From IMG/VR virus record IMGVR_UViG_3300025632_000016, positions 1 to 60,144 of that record: a stretch of 60,144 nucleotides of DNA. One strand, 5' to 3'. The stretch is from a virus. The notes under the pieces are model-generated. The model was given only the letters and a program-made list of their open reading frames with translations, did not search any database and was not told the DNA's origin. A program made the translations under genes and the position numbers. Position 1 is the stretch's first letter. The number at the start of each line of letters is the position of its first letter. This document shows positions 9,945 through 19,644 of this stretch, in pieces.

Positions 9945-12900
9945 TGGATAAAAAATATTACATAGCAGGTGGAAAGAAATACGCTATTCCAAATGAGAAA
10001 TCGGAAGCTTTTATATCTAAATTTCCAGACGCACAAGAGGCAAAGTATTACGACAATGTAGAGGGAAAGAAATATTATATACCATTAGATAAGGTAGAAT
10101 CTTTTGAATCTAAATTTAATATAGCGCAAAGCACCGATGGGGGTGGTGCTATGGGAAAGCCCGAAGGCTCACAAGAGCCATTAGAGCAGTCGGAAGGTAC
10201 TACTACAACATCTTCATCGGAAACGCAATCACCTACTTCAGAACAGAGTGGAGAAGGGATTGATTTAGATTACTTTTTATCGCAAGCACCTAAAGCTACG
10301 GAAACTGATTCTGGTCAAGAACAGCCTAGAGAAACGTATGACCCCGAATACATAGCCGAAGAAGAGGCTAAGTTATCAGAAGAATTTAACCGTGTAAAGC
10401 AATTGGAAAAAGAAGTTGCTAAAAATACGGGGGGATATGAAACTGACATATCTGCTTTAAGGGACTCTGTTGATATGGAAATAAAATCCGTATCTGACAG
10501 TATAAGTTCAGAATTTGATATTATCAACAAGCAAGTTTCGGATTCTGTTTTAGCTGAATTAGATGTAAGAAAAGCCCAATTACAAGAGCAGATAAATTCT
10601 GGGAATATATCGGTAGAAGATGCTAATAAAATACTATCCGAAGAATCTGATAAATATAAAGTAGAGGCTAAAAAAAGTATAGACAGCAAGAAGCCAGAAC
10701 TAGCCGCTGCATTAAACAAGCGGGTAAGTGAAATTAATAATGCGTATCAATCATCATTAAATGAACTTCAAGATAAGCGGAATATATATAATAAGCAAAA
10801 GCAAGAAAAAGAAATAGAAGAAATGTCTCCTTGGGAGAATATAGGTAGGGCTTTTCAAAACGAATGGACTAAGACTAAGATGATTCCAGCCCAATCCATT
10901 CAAGTGGCATCTCAGTTAACACCAGAGGGCAATGAAAAAGAAACTAGAGTTATTATAGATGCTAATGGAATTAGATTAGTGGAGCAAACTCCAGCAGAAG
11001 GTCAAATATATAACAGAAATCAATTAGAGGAATTAAGAAAAGAAATAGAGCCAACAAAGCAAATAATTAAATCTATAAAGGATGGTGATTATTCTGGGGC
11101 TGCATCAGCAGTAGTTGGTAGTACTGTTAATTTCGCTGGCTCAATGGTCAGGGCATTAGCTAGTAGAGGGGCATCTATGGGCGCAGAAATGGGAGAGCCT
11201 ATGTGGGAGAGCGCTGTAAAGGCTGAGGCTGAGAAAACGGGTAAGACACCAGAGGAGGTGATAACAGAAGATTTAGAAGATGAACTTACAGCAATGAGTT
11301 TAGGTGCTGTTTCTGTTCTATCTGAGCGATTCGGAGTTAAGGCGTTTAAGAACGTAATGCAAAAAAACGTATTCAAAAAAGCTGTTAAGGATGAGATAAA
11401 TAAAAAAGCGCCTAGCCTATTGTCTGCATCTTTAAAAGAAACGGGTACTGAGTTATTTCAAGGTGGGATAGAAAAGGGTAATGAAGAAATTCTAAAAGGC
11501 GATGATGGGCTATATTCTCTTGAGGGTGGTAGTATTTTATATAATGAAATGAAAAACTTCATTGCCTCTGAAGAAGGTGCGGAAACGGCTATATCTACAT
11601 TCTTAGGCTCAATGATGTTATCTGGCGGAAGCAAGGGTGCTATGGCTGTTTATAACAACATAAATAAGAATCCTAAAGACATTACAGCGCCATCTATTGA
11701 TGAGATACTAAAAGACAGAGATAATGCAGCCGCATCATTTAATGAACTTTATGAGTCTGGTAAGCTATCAGAAGATGATTATAACTCATCATTAAATTTA
11801 ATAACAACTGTATCTGAATATGATAGTAAGCTATCGAAGGACAATACAAATAGAGCAGAGTCTATTAAATTAATGATGGAAAGAGACTCTAAGGCAGAGG
11901 AATTATCTCAATTAGATGAAACACAACAAGCTGGCGTAAAAAAAGAAATAGAGGATATTAACTTAGAGCTTGAAAAATTATCCGCTCAAAAAGAGGAAAC
12001 AAATGGAAAAGAAACAACTGAGCAACCCACAGCAGATATGCAAGAGGGTAAACGAGATAGTGAAGAAGTACAGCAAGAAGTAGAATCTCAAAAAGCTGAT
12101 ATAGGAAGAAGAAGACAAGAAGAGTTAAACTCTCCATTACAAAGCACAAGTTCACAAAAAGATGGTGCTAAAGGAAAAACTGTTGCTTCTCAATATGAAG
12201 ATGAATTTATATCAGTAGTAGCGTTTGAAGATGCTAATGGAACACCTTCAACAGTTATATCTATAAATCAAGGGGATAAAGACTCAACAAAAAAGGTAGT
12301 AGAACGAAAAACATTTGAAACATTAGACGAGGCTAAAGAATATGGTAACAACTATATAAAGCAAAGAAGCAGGATTTATGATAACCATATAGAAAAAACC
12401 AACGCTAGATATGATGCTGAATTAGCTGAGTTAAAATCTAATCAAGCGAGTGAAGAAGTACAGCAAGAAGACAGCGAAGCTAAGACTGAGAAAGCTCCTG
12501 CTGCTGAAACCGCTATACCTGAAGGTAAGAAAAAAGCTGAGGCTTATACCACTGAAGAGGTTGTTGAGATTGGAGACGACAGAATAGAGGAGTTCGTTGC
12601 TTCACAGGCTGAGGCTAAGGCTCAAAGGAGTGATGATGCACTTCAGGATACACCACTAACCGTAGAGGGTGTTAGGAAAATAAAGGCTGACGGAGGTAAG
12701 CTGTTCATGACTTCTGATGGAAAATCAGGGGGGTATGTTACCAAAGACGGATACATGGGTGGTCTATTCAAGCAGCCAAAATCTGGAAGAAGAGGTGCAG
12801 CAAAAGTATTGCAGGAAGCAAGAATAAAAGCAGGAGGTAAGTTCTTCGAAGCCTTTGGTATAAACCAAGAAACTGGAGAAGGAACTACGTTGGAGCAGAT

Positions 12901-15900
12901 ATATATTGAAAATGGTTTCAGACCTGTTGCTCGTATGACATTCAACCCAGAGATAGCTCCAGAAGGATGGGATGGAACTAACCTAAAAAGTAGACCAGAC
13001 AACGTGTTCTTTGTATACGACCCTAACGGTCAGTACGAGGCAGGAGATGGTGCTAGAATAGAAGACTACAATCAAGCATACGAATTAGCTAAAAATCAAG
13101 CAAATGAAACAAAAACAAAACCAAGTGCAGGGAACAGACTCTTCAATGAGCCCCTCAAGGCAGTTAAGGAAATTGCTGATAGATATTACGAAAGAGTTTT
13201 CGGTAAACCGAGGAAAGAGTTCCAAGGAACAAGAGAGCTCGATGTAGAGAGAGCTAAGAGACTCAGTGATGCCTTTGAAGCGATGAAGAACGACCCTAAC
13301 AACCCTGAGGTTAGAAAGGCTTACGAAGCATTAGCTAAAGAGACTATTGAGCAGTATAAAGACTTTGTTGATGCAGGATACGTTGTTGAGATAAACAACG
13401 AAGAGCCTTATGCTAACGCTCAAGAAATGATTGATGACCTTAGAAAAAATAAGAAAATCAAGATATTCTCAACAGAAAGTGGTTTTGGAGATAATGCCAT
13501 AACTGAGGAGCAGAGAGCAGAGAACCCATTATTAGCAAGAACTCAGTTCGTAGATGTTAATGGAGTGCCAATGCTTGTGAATGACTTATTCAGAGCTATA
13601 CATGACTTTTACGGTCACGCAGAGTTAGGTAACGGGTTTGGAGCTATTGGGGAGGAAAATGCTTGGAATTTACACGCAAGAATGTTTTCTCCACTAGCAA
13701 GAAGAGCCATGACTACTGAGACTAGGGGGCAGAACTCATGGGTAAACTTCTCTGGTGCTAACGACAAGATAAAAGCTCTAAGGCAAGAAGCTAGAAGGTT
13801 AAGAGAGGAAGGAGCTCCGAAAGAGCAGGTTCAAAAGATAGTTGATGAAATCTACGAGATAGGTTCTTTTGCTGACCAGAAGATAGGCTTACTTCCAGAA
13901 GAGTTTTCTGATATATCAGAGTCACTTGAAAAGCAAGATGCGTTAAAGAAGAAGCCGAGAGTGAGAATAAGGACAGCAAAAATTAAATTAAAGCCAGAGC
14001 AAAAAATAAATTACAAAGTAGGTGATGATATTTTAAGTGGTAAGGTTGTCGAGGATTTGGGTAACGAGGTGAGTGTTGAGACTCCTAGCGGAGATACAGT
14101 AGTGATTGATAAAAAAGACTTATCTAATCCACCTAAGCCTAAAAGAAAAAGAATAAGAACTGTACAGGATGAGACTGAAGGGCTTACTCAAAAAGAACAA
14201 ACAAAACAAGCCGTAGAAGAGTTATCAGATGCTTTTATTAGAGAGAAAAAGGCTGCTGTAAAAAAGATAAGAACATCTCTTCAAGAGAAAGCTAAACGTA
14301 TATTCGAGCTAAATAAAAAGAAAAAAGACAATAGAAAGTTATTAAAAGACTTTTCTAGGGATTTACTTGATAAAATGAATAAGTCTGGTATAAAGTCTGC
14401 TAGAATAAAGGAAGTTAAAACTATAATTAATCAAATAGGAAAGGACGTTTCTAGTGATAAACAACTTCAAGAGTCAGTAGGAAGAATAATAAACGCCATA
14501 CAAGACCTAAATGACTTAAAGAAAATAGAGGATTATAATAAAAAACTGTCCGATGCTAATAGTAAATCAAAGAGCATTAAAAGGAAATCTAAGTCAAAGA
14601 CTCAAATAGCTACGTTAAAAAATATAGCTAAACGATTTTCTTTGATAAACCCAAAGGATGTATCTAATATAGATGAATATCTAGAGTTTGCGGGAGAATT
14701 GAATAATGCGCTGTCAGCGCCAATAGTGAAGATGGATGGAGTTGAAACTAAGTCTCCAATAAATAAAGATAAAATTAACAACTACATAGAAGAGGCGCTT
14801 TCTGAAAATGAATCTTCAAGTAAAGCGAAACTGTTAGATAACTTCTCTGATTACGCTGATATGGGCGCTATTGACGGGTCAATGACATCTAAGGAGATAA
14901 AAGAAGTTATTGACGCTATAGAGGGCGGTAAGGATGTCCCTAGTAAAAACATAGAGGCATTTAGGCAGGTTGCTAGTAGATATTTATCCGCACAACAAAA
15001 GGCTCTTAAAGAGGTAATAAAGGAAGCCCCTCAAAACGTAAAGTCAAGATTAAGGGATTTATCTAACGCTAGGCTAGACTTATTAGACTACAAGGATATG
15101 GTTATGGCTATTAGAACTATTAACAACGCTATAGAAAATCTTGATATAGATAATGTTGATTTAATAACAGCAAGAGCTACGGCTAAAGAGAACGCTATAT
15201 CATTCGCAAAAGGAAGACCTAAAATAAGTGAGATTTCTTTTGGTAAAAGCCTAATGATTGGAGATACACTAAAGAGTTTTTCAAAAACATTAGCTAGACT
15301 ATATTTAAAAGGAGTAGGCTCTACAACATTAATAGCTGAAGGTATATTTGGATTTGAGGGTTTGGTTAAATTTATAGATAAATCTAGGTTTTTTGATGTA
15401 CTAAAAGGATATAAGGATTCTCAAAAATACTCCAAAAAAATATTTGATAAATACAATAATAAATTTAAAAATGTAAAAGATTTCTTTAGTAAGGATAATG
15501 TTTACGAAAGAGGAATAGTAGCATATCTAGGAAGGTTTAAGGATGATTCTGTAGCTGAATTTGAAAGAAGGAAAAAGCTATTAACAGAAACATTGTCAGA
15601 CCTAGAGAAGAGTGACTTCGAGAAGTATGAATCGTACCTAAGTGTTTACAATAAAGTAGTTAGAGATTCTAAGAATTTTGATGAAGTAAAGAGTAAGGCG
15701 GAAAAAAATAACGTTGATGCTGTTAATTTTTGGGTAGATGAGTTCTCTAAGCATTTCGATAGTATGAGTGATGTATCTATGGCTGTGTATAACACAATGC
15801 TAGATAAGGAGAATAATTATCTTCCAGACACCTATAAAAGAATAAAAGGTGTTGAGTCAAAAAATAAAGACCCAAAGCAAGTAGGCTCATCGTTTCTAGG

Positions 15901-17497
15901 TTCTTTTGATAATATAGATAAGTCGAAAAGCGGAAGGTTTAACGAGGTAGTGTCTCCAAAGACATTGGCTAAAAGAAGGTATGTAGATTTATCTTTTGAG
16001 GAAAATATGGTTAAATCTTTAGAGTCGATATTAACGGATATTAATACAGCAAAAGACATCCAATATTTATCAGAGTTTATAGATAGCGATGCTATTAGAG
16101 ACTTATTTAAGTCAACCGATGATTACAAATTTTTAAGAGGTAGAGTAATAAGCCTTATTGATAATATAAAACAAAACTCTATCCCAATGGATGAGGATTC
16201 AATGCAAGCATCAAAGTTAGTGAATAGAATAGGTAAAACATCTACAGGATTAGCTCTAGTAGGACTAGGTCAACCAATAAAGCAATTCGTACCAGTAATG
16301 CTTAACACGGTAATTAATCTAGTAGGAAAAGGGTTTACATTGCCAGACTTTAAGGTAAGAGAGGGTCAGAAGAAAATACTAGGAGAGTCTATAACATCAT
16401 TTAGAGGGCTAGAATCAACAGCAAACATTGATAATCAAGTAAACAAGTATTTAGACGGAAGACCAAATCTTTTAAATAAAGCCCTAGATAAGTCACTAAA
16501 AATGGCTATAGAAAATCCTGATAAAGCAGCGGCAGGAATATCTTGGGTGTCATACTACACGAAGAGATTGAAGTCGCAAGGCAAAGAAGTTCAGTTTGAT
16601 AAATTAGATAGGGAAGCTTCAATATATGCTGACTTGCAAGTATCTCGTCAACAAAACGTTCCTACTAAGGAATTAATGGGTGAGTTATTCACTAGCAAGC
16701 AACTATCTACAAGAATAGTTAAATCTATATTCTTCCCGTTTTCTGGTTTTGCGTTCAATATAAAAACAAGAATATGGACTGATGTAAAGGCGCTAAAGTC
16801 AAAGAACTCTACTAAGCCAGAGAAGCAAATGGCTGCTAAATCTTTGGTAGGAGCTACTACGGAATTAGTTGCGTATAGGATACTGCAAGGAGCTATAACA
16901 TATATGATAGGGTATATGGTTAATGTAATGCTTTTAGGTGAGGATGAAGAAGAGTTTAAGGAGAAACAAGCTAAAACATTCAAGAGAAGTCTGCTTAATA
17001 ACGGAATAAACGATGTATTGTCACCAGCACCACCATTAGACAAGGCTGTTGCATACACATTTAACAAGAAAATACTTGAGCCTACATACGAAAAAATGAA
17101 TGTAGAAGAGAAAGATAGGATATACGCTTATGATAAAAGCTATGGTAACGACTTAGGATTATTAGGTATCCCCTATGAGAAGGGTCAGAAATTCTATAAG
17201 ATGTTAGATATGGCGGCAGATATAGATGACGTTCCTCTTTTTGACGCAAAGCAATACTTTACCGATAAGGATATAGAAAAGAGAATATCTGAAAACGATA
17301 AAGCCGTAATGCAAGTGGTAGCTCCTATATATGGTTTATATTTAATGGGCTTAATGCCAAGAGAAGTTGGCTCTGCTGCTGAAAAAGCTATGCAGACAAT
17401 AGAAAGGAGAAGTAAAACAGATAAAAGCGGAAGCGAATCATCTAGCTTCTTGAAATTACCAACCCTAAAGACACCTAAAGTGCCTAAACTTAAATAA
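9944..17497 (+). CDS. 2517-residue polyvalent internal virion protein
   Basis: Features seen in order: residues 3-60, two copies of a K-YY-GKKY-IP-F-SKF unit; 60-330, acidic low-complexity and coiled coil; 370-600, helical with Gly/Ala membrane-like stretches; about 906-1026, a possible GNAT-like segment (LEQIYIENGF, then VARM); about 1045-1330, a helical lead-in and H1220-DFYG-H1225, GEENAW, H1244, TTE1259TRGQNSW, a candidate metal centre; 1400-2250, long basic helical regions; about 2305-2332, a membrane-like helix; then a Lys/Ser tail. Giant multi-domain proteins injected with phage DNA are described as polyvalent proteins, and the C-terminal part resembles such large-polyvalent-protein-associated domains. 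Codon choice between about 12480 and 13980 differs from the flanks, suggesting an acquired block. Confidence 0.85.
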   Translation: MDKKYYIAGGKKYAIPNEKSEAFISKFPDAQEAKYYDNVEGKKYYIPLDKVESFESKFNIAQSTDGGGAMGKPEGSQEPLEQSEGTTTTSSSETQSPTSEQSGEGIDLDYFLSQAPKATETDSGQEQPRETYDPEYIAEEEAKLSEEFNRVKQLEKEVAKNTGGYETDISALRDSVDMEIKSVSDSISSEFDIINKQVSDSVLAELDVRKAQLQEQINSGNISVEDANKILSEESDKYKVEAKKSIDSKKPELAAALNKRVSEINNAYQSSLNELQDKRNIYNKQKQEKEIEEMSPWENIGRAFQNEWTKTKMIPAQSIQVASQLTPEGNEKETRVIIDANGIRLVEQTPAEGQIYNRNQLEELRKEIEPTKQIIKSIKDGDYSGAASAVVGSTVNFAGSMVRALASRGASMGAEMGEPMWESAVKAEAEKTGKTPEEVITEDLEDELTAMSLGAVSVLSERFGVKAFKNVMQKNVFKKAVKDEINKKAPSLLSASLKETGTELFQGGIEKGNEEILKGDDGLYSLEGGSILYNEMKNFIASEEGAETAISTFLGSMMLSGGSKGAMAVYNNINKNPKDITAPSIDEILKDRDNAAASFNELYESGKLSEDDYNSSLNLITTVSEYDSKLSKDNTNRAESIKLMMERDSKAEELSQLDETQQAGVKKEIEDINLELEKLSAQKEETNGKETTEQPTADMQEGKRDSEEVQQEVESQKADIGRRRQEELNSPLQSTSSQKDGAKGKTVASQYEDEFISVVAFEDANGTPSTVISINQGDKDSTKKVVERKTFETLDEAKEYGNNYIKQRSRIYDNHIEKTNARYDAELAELKSNQASEEVQQEDSEAKTEKAPAAETAIPEGKKKAEAYTTEEVVEIGDDRIEEFVASQAEAKAQRSDDALQDTPLTVEGVRKIKADGGKLFMTSDGKSGGYVTKDGYMGGLFKQPKSGRRGAAKVLQEARIKAGGKFFEAFGINQETGEGTTLEQIYIENGFRPVARMTFNPEIAPEGWDGTNLKSRPDNVFFVYDPNGQYEAGDGARIEDYNQAYELAKNQANETKTKPSAGNRLFNEPLKAVKEIADRYYERVFGKPRKEFQGTRELDVERAKRLSDAFEAMKNDPNNPEVRKAYEALAKETIEQYKDFVDAGYVVEINNEEPYANAQEMIDDLRKNKKIKIFSTESGFGDNAITEEQRAENPLLARTQFVDVNGVPMLVNDLFRAIHDFYGHAELGNGFGAIGEENAWNLHARMFSPLARRAMTTETRGQNSWVNFSGANDKIKALRQEARRLREEGAPKEQVQKIVDEIYEIGSFADQKIGLLPEEFSDISESLEKQDALKKKPRVRIRTAKIKLKPEQKINYKVGDDILSGKVVEDLGNEVSVETPSGDTVVIDKKDLSNPPKPKRKRIRTVQDETEGLTQKEQTKQAVEELSDAFIREKKAAVKKIRTSLQEKAKRIFELNKKKKDNRKLLKDFSRDLLDKMNKSGIKSARIKEVKTIINQIGKDVSSDKQLQESVGRIINAIQDLNDLKKIEDYNKKLSDANSKSKSIKRKSKSKTQIATLKNIAKRFSLINPKDVSNIDEYLEFAGELNNALSAPIVKMDGVETKSPINKDKINNYIEEALSENESSSKAKLLDNFSDYADMGAIDGSMTSKEIKEVIDAIEGGKDVPSKNIEAFRQVASRYLSAQQKALKEVIKEAPQNVKSRLRDLSNARLDLLDYKDMVMAIRTINNAIENLDIDNVDLITARATAKENAISFAKGRPKISEISFGKSLMIGDTLKSFSKTLARLYLKGVGSTTLIAEGIFGFEGLVKFIDKSRFFDVLKGYKDSQKYSKKIFDKYNNKFKNVKDFFSKDNVYERGIVAYLGRFKDDSVAEFERRKKLLTETLSDLEKSDFEKYESYLSVYNKVVRDSKNFDEVKSKAEKNNVDAVNFWVDEFSKHFDSMSDVSMAVYNTMLDKENNYLPDTYKRIKGVESKNKDPKQVGSSFLGSFDNIDKSKSGRFNEVVSPKTLAKRRYVDLSFEENMVKSLESILTDINTAKDIQYLSEFIDSDAIRDLFKSTDDYKFLRGRVISLIDNIKQNSIPMDEDSMQASKLVNRIGKTSTGLALVGLGQPIKQFVPVMLNTVINLVGKGFTLPDFKVREGQKKILGESITSFRGLESTANIDNQVNKYLDGRPNLLNKALDKSLKMAIENPDKAAAGISWVSYYTKRLKSQGKEVQFDKLDREASIYADLQVSRQQNVPTKELMGELFTSKQLSTRIVKSIFFPFSGFAFNIKTRIWTDVKALKSKNSTKPEKQMAAKSLVGATTELVAYRILQGAITYMIGYMVNVMLLGEDEEEFKEKQAKTFKRSLLNNGINDVLSPAPPLDKAVAYTFNKKILEPTYEKMNVEEKDRIYAYDKSYGNDLGLLGIPYEKGQKFYKMLDMAADIDDVPLFDAKQYFTDKDIEKRISENDKAVMQVVAPIYGLYLMGLMPREVGSAAEKAMQTIERRSKTDKSGSESSSFLKLPTLKTPKVPKLK

Positions 17498-17517
17498 TCA
17501 AGTAATTTTAAATTTAG

Positions 17518-17525
17518 TATCTTTG
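17518..17525 (+). promoter_or_regulatory. TAnnTTTG -7 box
   Basis: TATCTTTG in the gap after the giant gene, 22 bases before the ATG at 17548. The leader is A-rich with no Shine-Dalgarno sequence. Confidence 0.7.
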
Positions 17526-17547
17526 TATTTAACAAAAAATAACCAAT

Positions 17548-18018
17548 ATGGCAACATTTAACGTAACAACCGACACATTTATTCCAGCCGATGCTGCTGC
17601 AACTGGAACTGTTGATACATTCGGGGCTTCATTTATAACAAGCACAGCCGACCAAGTAAAGGTAGGTGACTTCATAACAGACTCAACTCAAAAGGAATCA
17701 AGACGAGTGGAATGGGTTGAAAGAGATGGTGTTAGCGGATTACTTAATTCTGCATTTACATCTGACCTATCTACAACAGCATTAAAAGTAATCGACAAAG
17801 AAGATTGTAAGATTATATCAATAGGAATTGCGGCTGACCAAGGGGTAGATACAGAAGTAGATGGAGTTACAATTACCTCCACCACATCAGATAACAGTAG
17901 ATTTCTAGCAGACAGACAAGGTAGCTTAGGATATAACTTCGTAAAGCCTATATATGTAGAAGGCTCTACAACGGGTGCTTGTACAGTAACAGTTACTAAC
18001 TACGGAAACCAAAAATAA
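17548..18018 (+). CDS. Small beta-rich virion protein
   Basis: 156 residues, Thr/Ser/Asp/Gly-rich, with alternating beta-type sequence and no signal peptide or enzyme motif. Its own promoter lies directly upstream and the lysis genes follow, so strong late expression is expected. A decoration, head-fibre or tail-accessory protein is likely from composition and place; the family is not recognised. Confidence 0.7.
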   Translation: MATFNVTTDTFIPADAAATGTVDTFGASFITSTADQVKVGDFITDSTQKESRRVEWVERDGVSGLLNSAFTSDLSTTALKVIDKEDCKIISIGIAADQGVDTEVDGVTITSTTSDNSRFLADRQGSLGYNFVKPIYVEGSTTGACTVTVTNYGNQK

Positions 18019-18021
18019 GTA

Positions 18022-18630
18022 GTGAGTATTGCACTTGACATAGTAGCCAAGATATTAGTTAAGTATTGGCATTTTATAGTAATCGGGCTATTATTTGCGC
18101 TATTATTACTTACTTGCAATAAGAATACGGACTTACGAAATAAGAATCAGAAGTCGCAAGGAGAGTTGCAGTCAATGGCTTTAGATATTTCCCGTTCAAC
18201 CCAAGAGGCTACAATAAGCAAGAAGGGCTTTAGAGAAATATTAAAAGAAAAGAAAGAACTCCAATGGGTATTAGACTCTTTAAAAAAGAATCCTAAGACA
18301 ATAACGGAAATTCAATACATAAGAACAGAGAAATATAGTAGGGATACCGTAAAGATAATTACAAGCGATTTTGAGGGCTTAATGATAAACAGAGCATCTT
18401 ATAACACTTGCGGCTTAGAAGTGGATTTTATGTGGTTTAATATGGACACCATAGGAGATTTCAGCGTAAAAGACAAGACAGAACTTGCGATAGTGACTAC
18501 AGATGAAAGAAAGAGATTATTCAATTGGAATTGGACTCCACGTTGGGGTAAAAGACAATACGAAATTACAGTGTTAACTAGCTGTGGTGATTCAATAATA
18601 ACTAACTATAAAATAACCAAAGAGAAATGA
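18022..18630 (+). CDS. Membrane-anchored spanin-like lysis protein (GTG start)
   Basis: 202 residues from a GTG four bases after the previous stop. One strong transmembrane segment at residues about 15-35 ends in LLLLTC, which could also be read as a lipobox cysteine. A Lys/Glu coiled coil covers residues 35-100, then a compact beta-containing domain with Trp pairs. This is the plan of inner-membrane spanins and of the membrane-anchored coiled-coil lysis proteins of Bacteroidota phages. Four-base overlap with a holin-like gene supports a lysis role. Confidence 0.65.
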   Translation: MSIALDIVAKILVKYWHFIVIGLLFALLLLTCNKNTDLRNKNQKSQGELQSMALDISRSTQEATISKKGFREILKEKKELQWVLDSLKKNPKTITEIQYIRTEKYSRDTVKIITSDFEGLMINRASYNTCGLEVDFMWFNMDTIGDFSVKDKTELAIVTTDERKRLFNWNWTPRWGKRQYEITVLTSCGDSIITNYKITKEK

Positions 18631-18842
18631 ACGGACAAGTAGGGTTTTTTGAAGAGAGCGATGGAGTTAAATCCATTACAAGATTAAAGACATTTATAGC
18701 TGCAATGGCTGGTATATTAATATCTATTTGCTCTGTATTTGTAAGCAATATAACAATAGGCGATGCCTTACCAATGGTAGTTACTCTACTTGCTTATTCA
18801 GCGGGAACTAAAGTATTTCAAAAATTCGCAGAAAAGAAGTAA
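18627..18842 (+). CDS. Holin-like two-helix membrane protein
   Basis: 71 residues. A charged N-terminus (FFEESDGVKSITRLKTF) precedes two transmembrane helices at about 22-42 and 45-62 and a short Lys-rich tail. Size and topology fit a class II holin. It overlaps the spanin-like gene by four bases and is followed seven bases later by a membrane-anchored coiled-coil gene. Holins are diverse, so the call rests on topology and neighbours. Confidence 0.65.
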   Translation: MNGQVGFFEESDGVKSITRLKTFIAAMAGILISICSVFVSNITIGDALPMVVTLLAYSAGTKVFQKFAEKK

Positions 18843-18848
18843 TAAGTA

Positions 18849-19199
18849 ATGGAGGAGCTATTAAATCACATAGACTTTCTTATAGCACTTGTGGCTATAG
18901 TTGCGGGGTATGCAGATGTAAGGACAACCGTAAAAAGTTCTGTTGGTAGATTGGACAAGTTTGAAGAAACAGTGCTAAGAATATTAGAACGCTTAGAAGC
19001 TAACGATAAGGAAGATGCTGTGAGAGAACAAAAGATAATAGAACTTACAGCACATAAAGAGGCGAGTAATCAAAGTAAAGATGCGGCTATGGAGAAGCTT
19101 AATAAGATAGACGCAATGGTTGAAATGTTAATCAAAAGAGATGATGAACGCCATAAAGAATATTCAAGGAGACTTGAAATAATAGAATCAAAAATATAA
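18849..19199 (+). CDS. Membrane-anchored coiled-coil protein (lysis cassette)
   Basis: 116 residues: one hydrophobic helix near residues 8-24 (IDFLIALVAIVAGYADV) followed by uninterrupted charged coiled coil to the end. The arrangement resembles XhlA-type partners of holins or small spanin subunits. It belongs to the same run as the holin-like gene. Function inferred from topology and position only. Confidence 0.6.
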   Translation: MEELLNHIDFLIALVAIVAGYADVRTTVKSSVGRLDKFEETVLRILERLEANDKEDAVREQKIIELTAHKEASNQSKDAAMEKLNKIDAMVEMLIKRDDERHKEYSRRLEIIESKI

Positions 19200-19200
19200 A

Positions 19201-19236
19201 AACAAACAAGTAAATAACAAACAAGTAAATAACAAA
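19201..19236. repeat. Two tandem 15-bp copies plus a partial third
   Basis: AACAAACAAGTAAAT is repeated exactly at 19201-19215 and 19216-19230, then AACAAA, directly before the ATG at 19239. It forms the untranslated leader of the next gene; A-rich leaders favour translation in Bacteroidota. Confidence 0.8.
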
Positions 19237-19238
19237 TT

Positions 19239-19643
19239 ATGCCATTTTCACAATATTTAGCAGACGAATTAATTGATTGGGTAAAGGGAACTGATATGCC
19301 CACAGCGCCAACAACAGTGTACATCGCCTTATTCAATGGCGACCCATCGGGAGCGGGTACAGAAATAACAAACACAATAAAAGGTTCAACAACTAGAGAT
19401 GCAATTGCTTTGGGTGGTGTTACTACTAGCGGTAACTTCCGTCAAGCAGACAACACAGCAGAGATAACTATAACGCCAAGTGCATCAGCAGGAGCAACAG
19501 CAGATTATGCTGCTATATATGACGATGCAACGGGTGGAAACCTTTTATCATACGATACATTAACAGCATCTAAAACAATCACAACGGGAGATGGGGTTAA
19601 GTTTGAAGCAAACGCAGCAGTTTATAAGGTGAAAATAGCGTAG
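19239..19643 (+). CDS. Tail-fibre-associated structural protein
   Basis: 134 residues, almost all beta-type (TTVYIALFNGDPSG, then TSGNFRQADN and a threonine-rich C-terminus). The opening and the internal YIALF-G-P pattern are those of a small phage structural protein often found beside tail fibre genes; this is recalled resemblance. It precedes the repeat-bearing fibre gene by one base, so the two are probably expressed together. Confidence 0.65.
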   Translation: MPFSQYLADELIDWVKGTDMPTAPTTVYIALFNGDPSGAGTEITNTIKGSTTRDAIALGGVTTSGNFRQADNTAEITITPSASAGATADYAAIYDDATGGNLLSYDTLTASKTITTGDGVKFEANAAVYKVKIA

Positions 19644-19644
19644 T

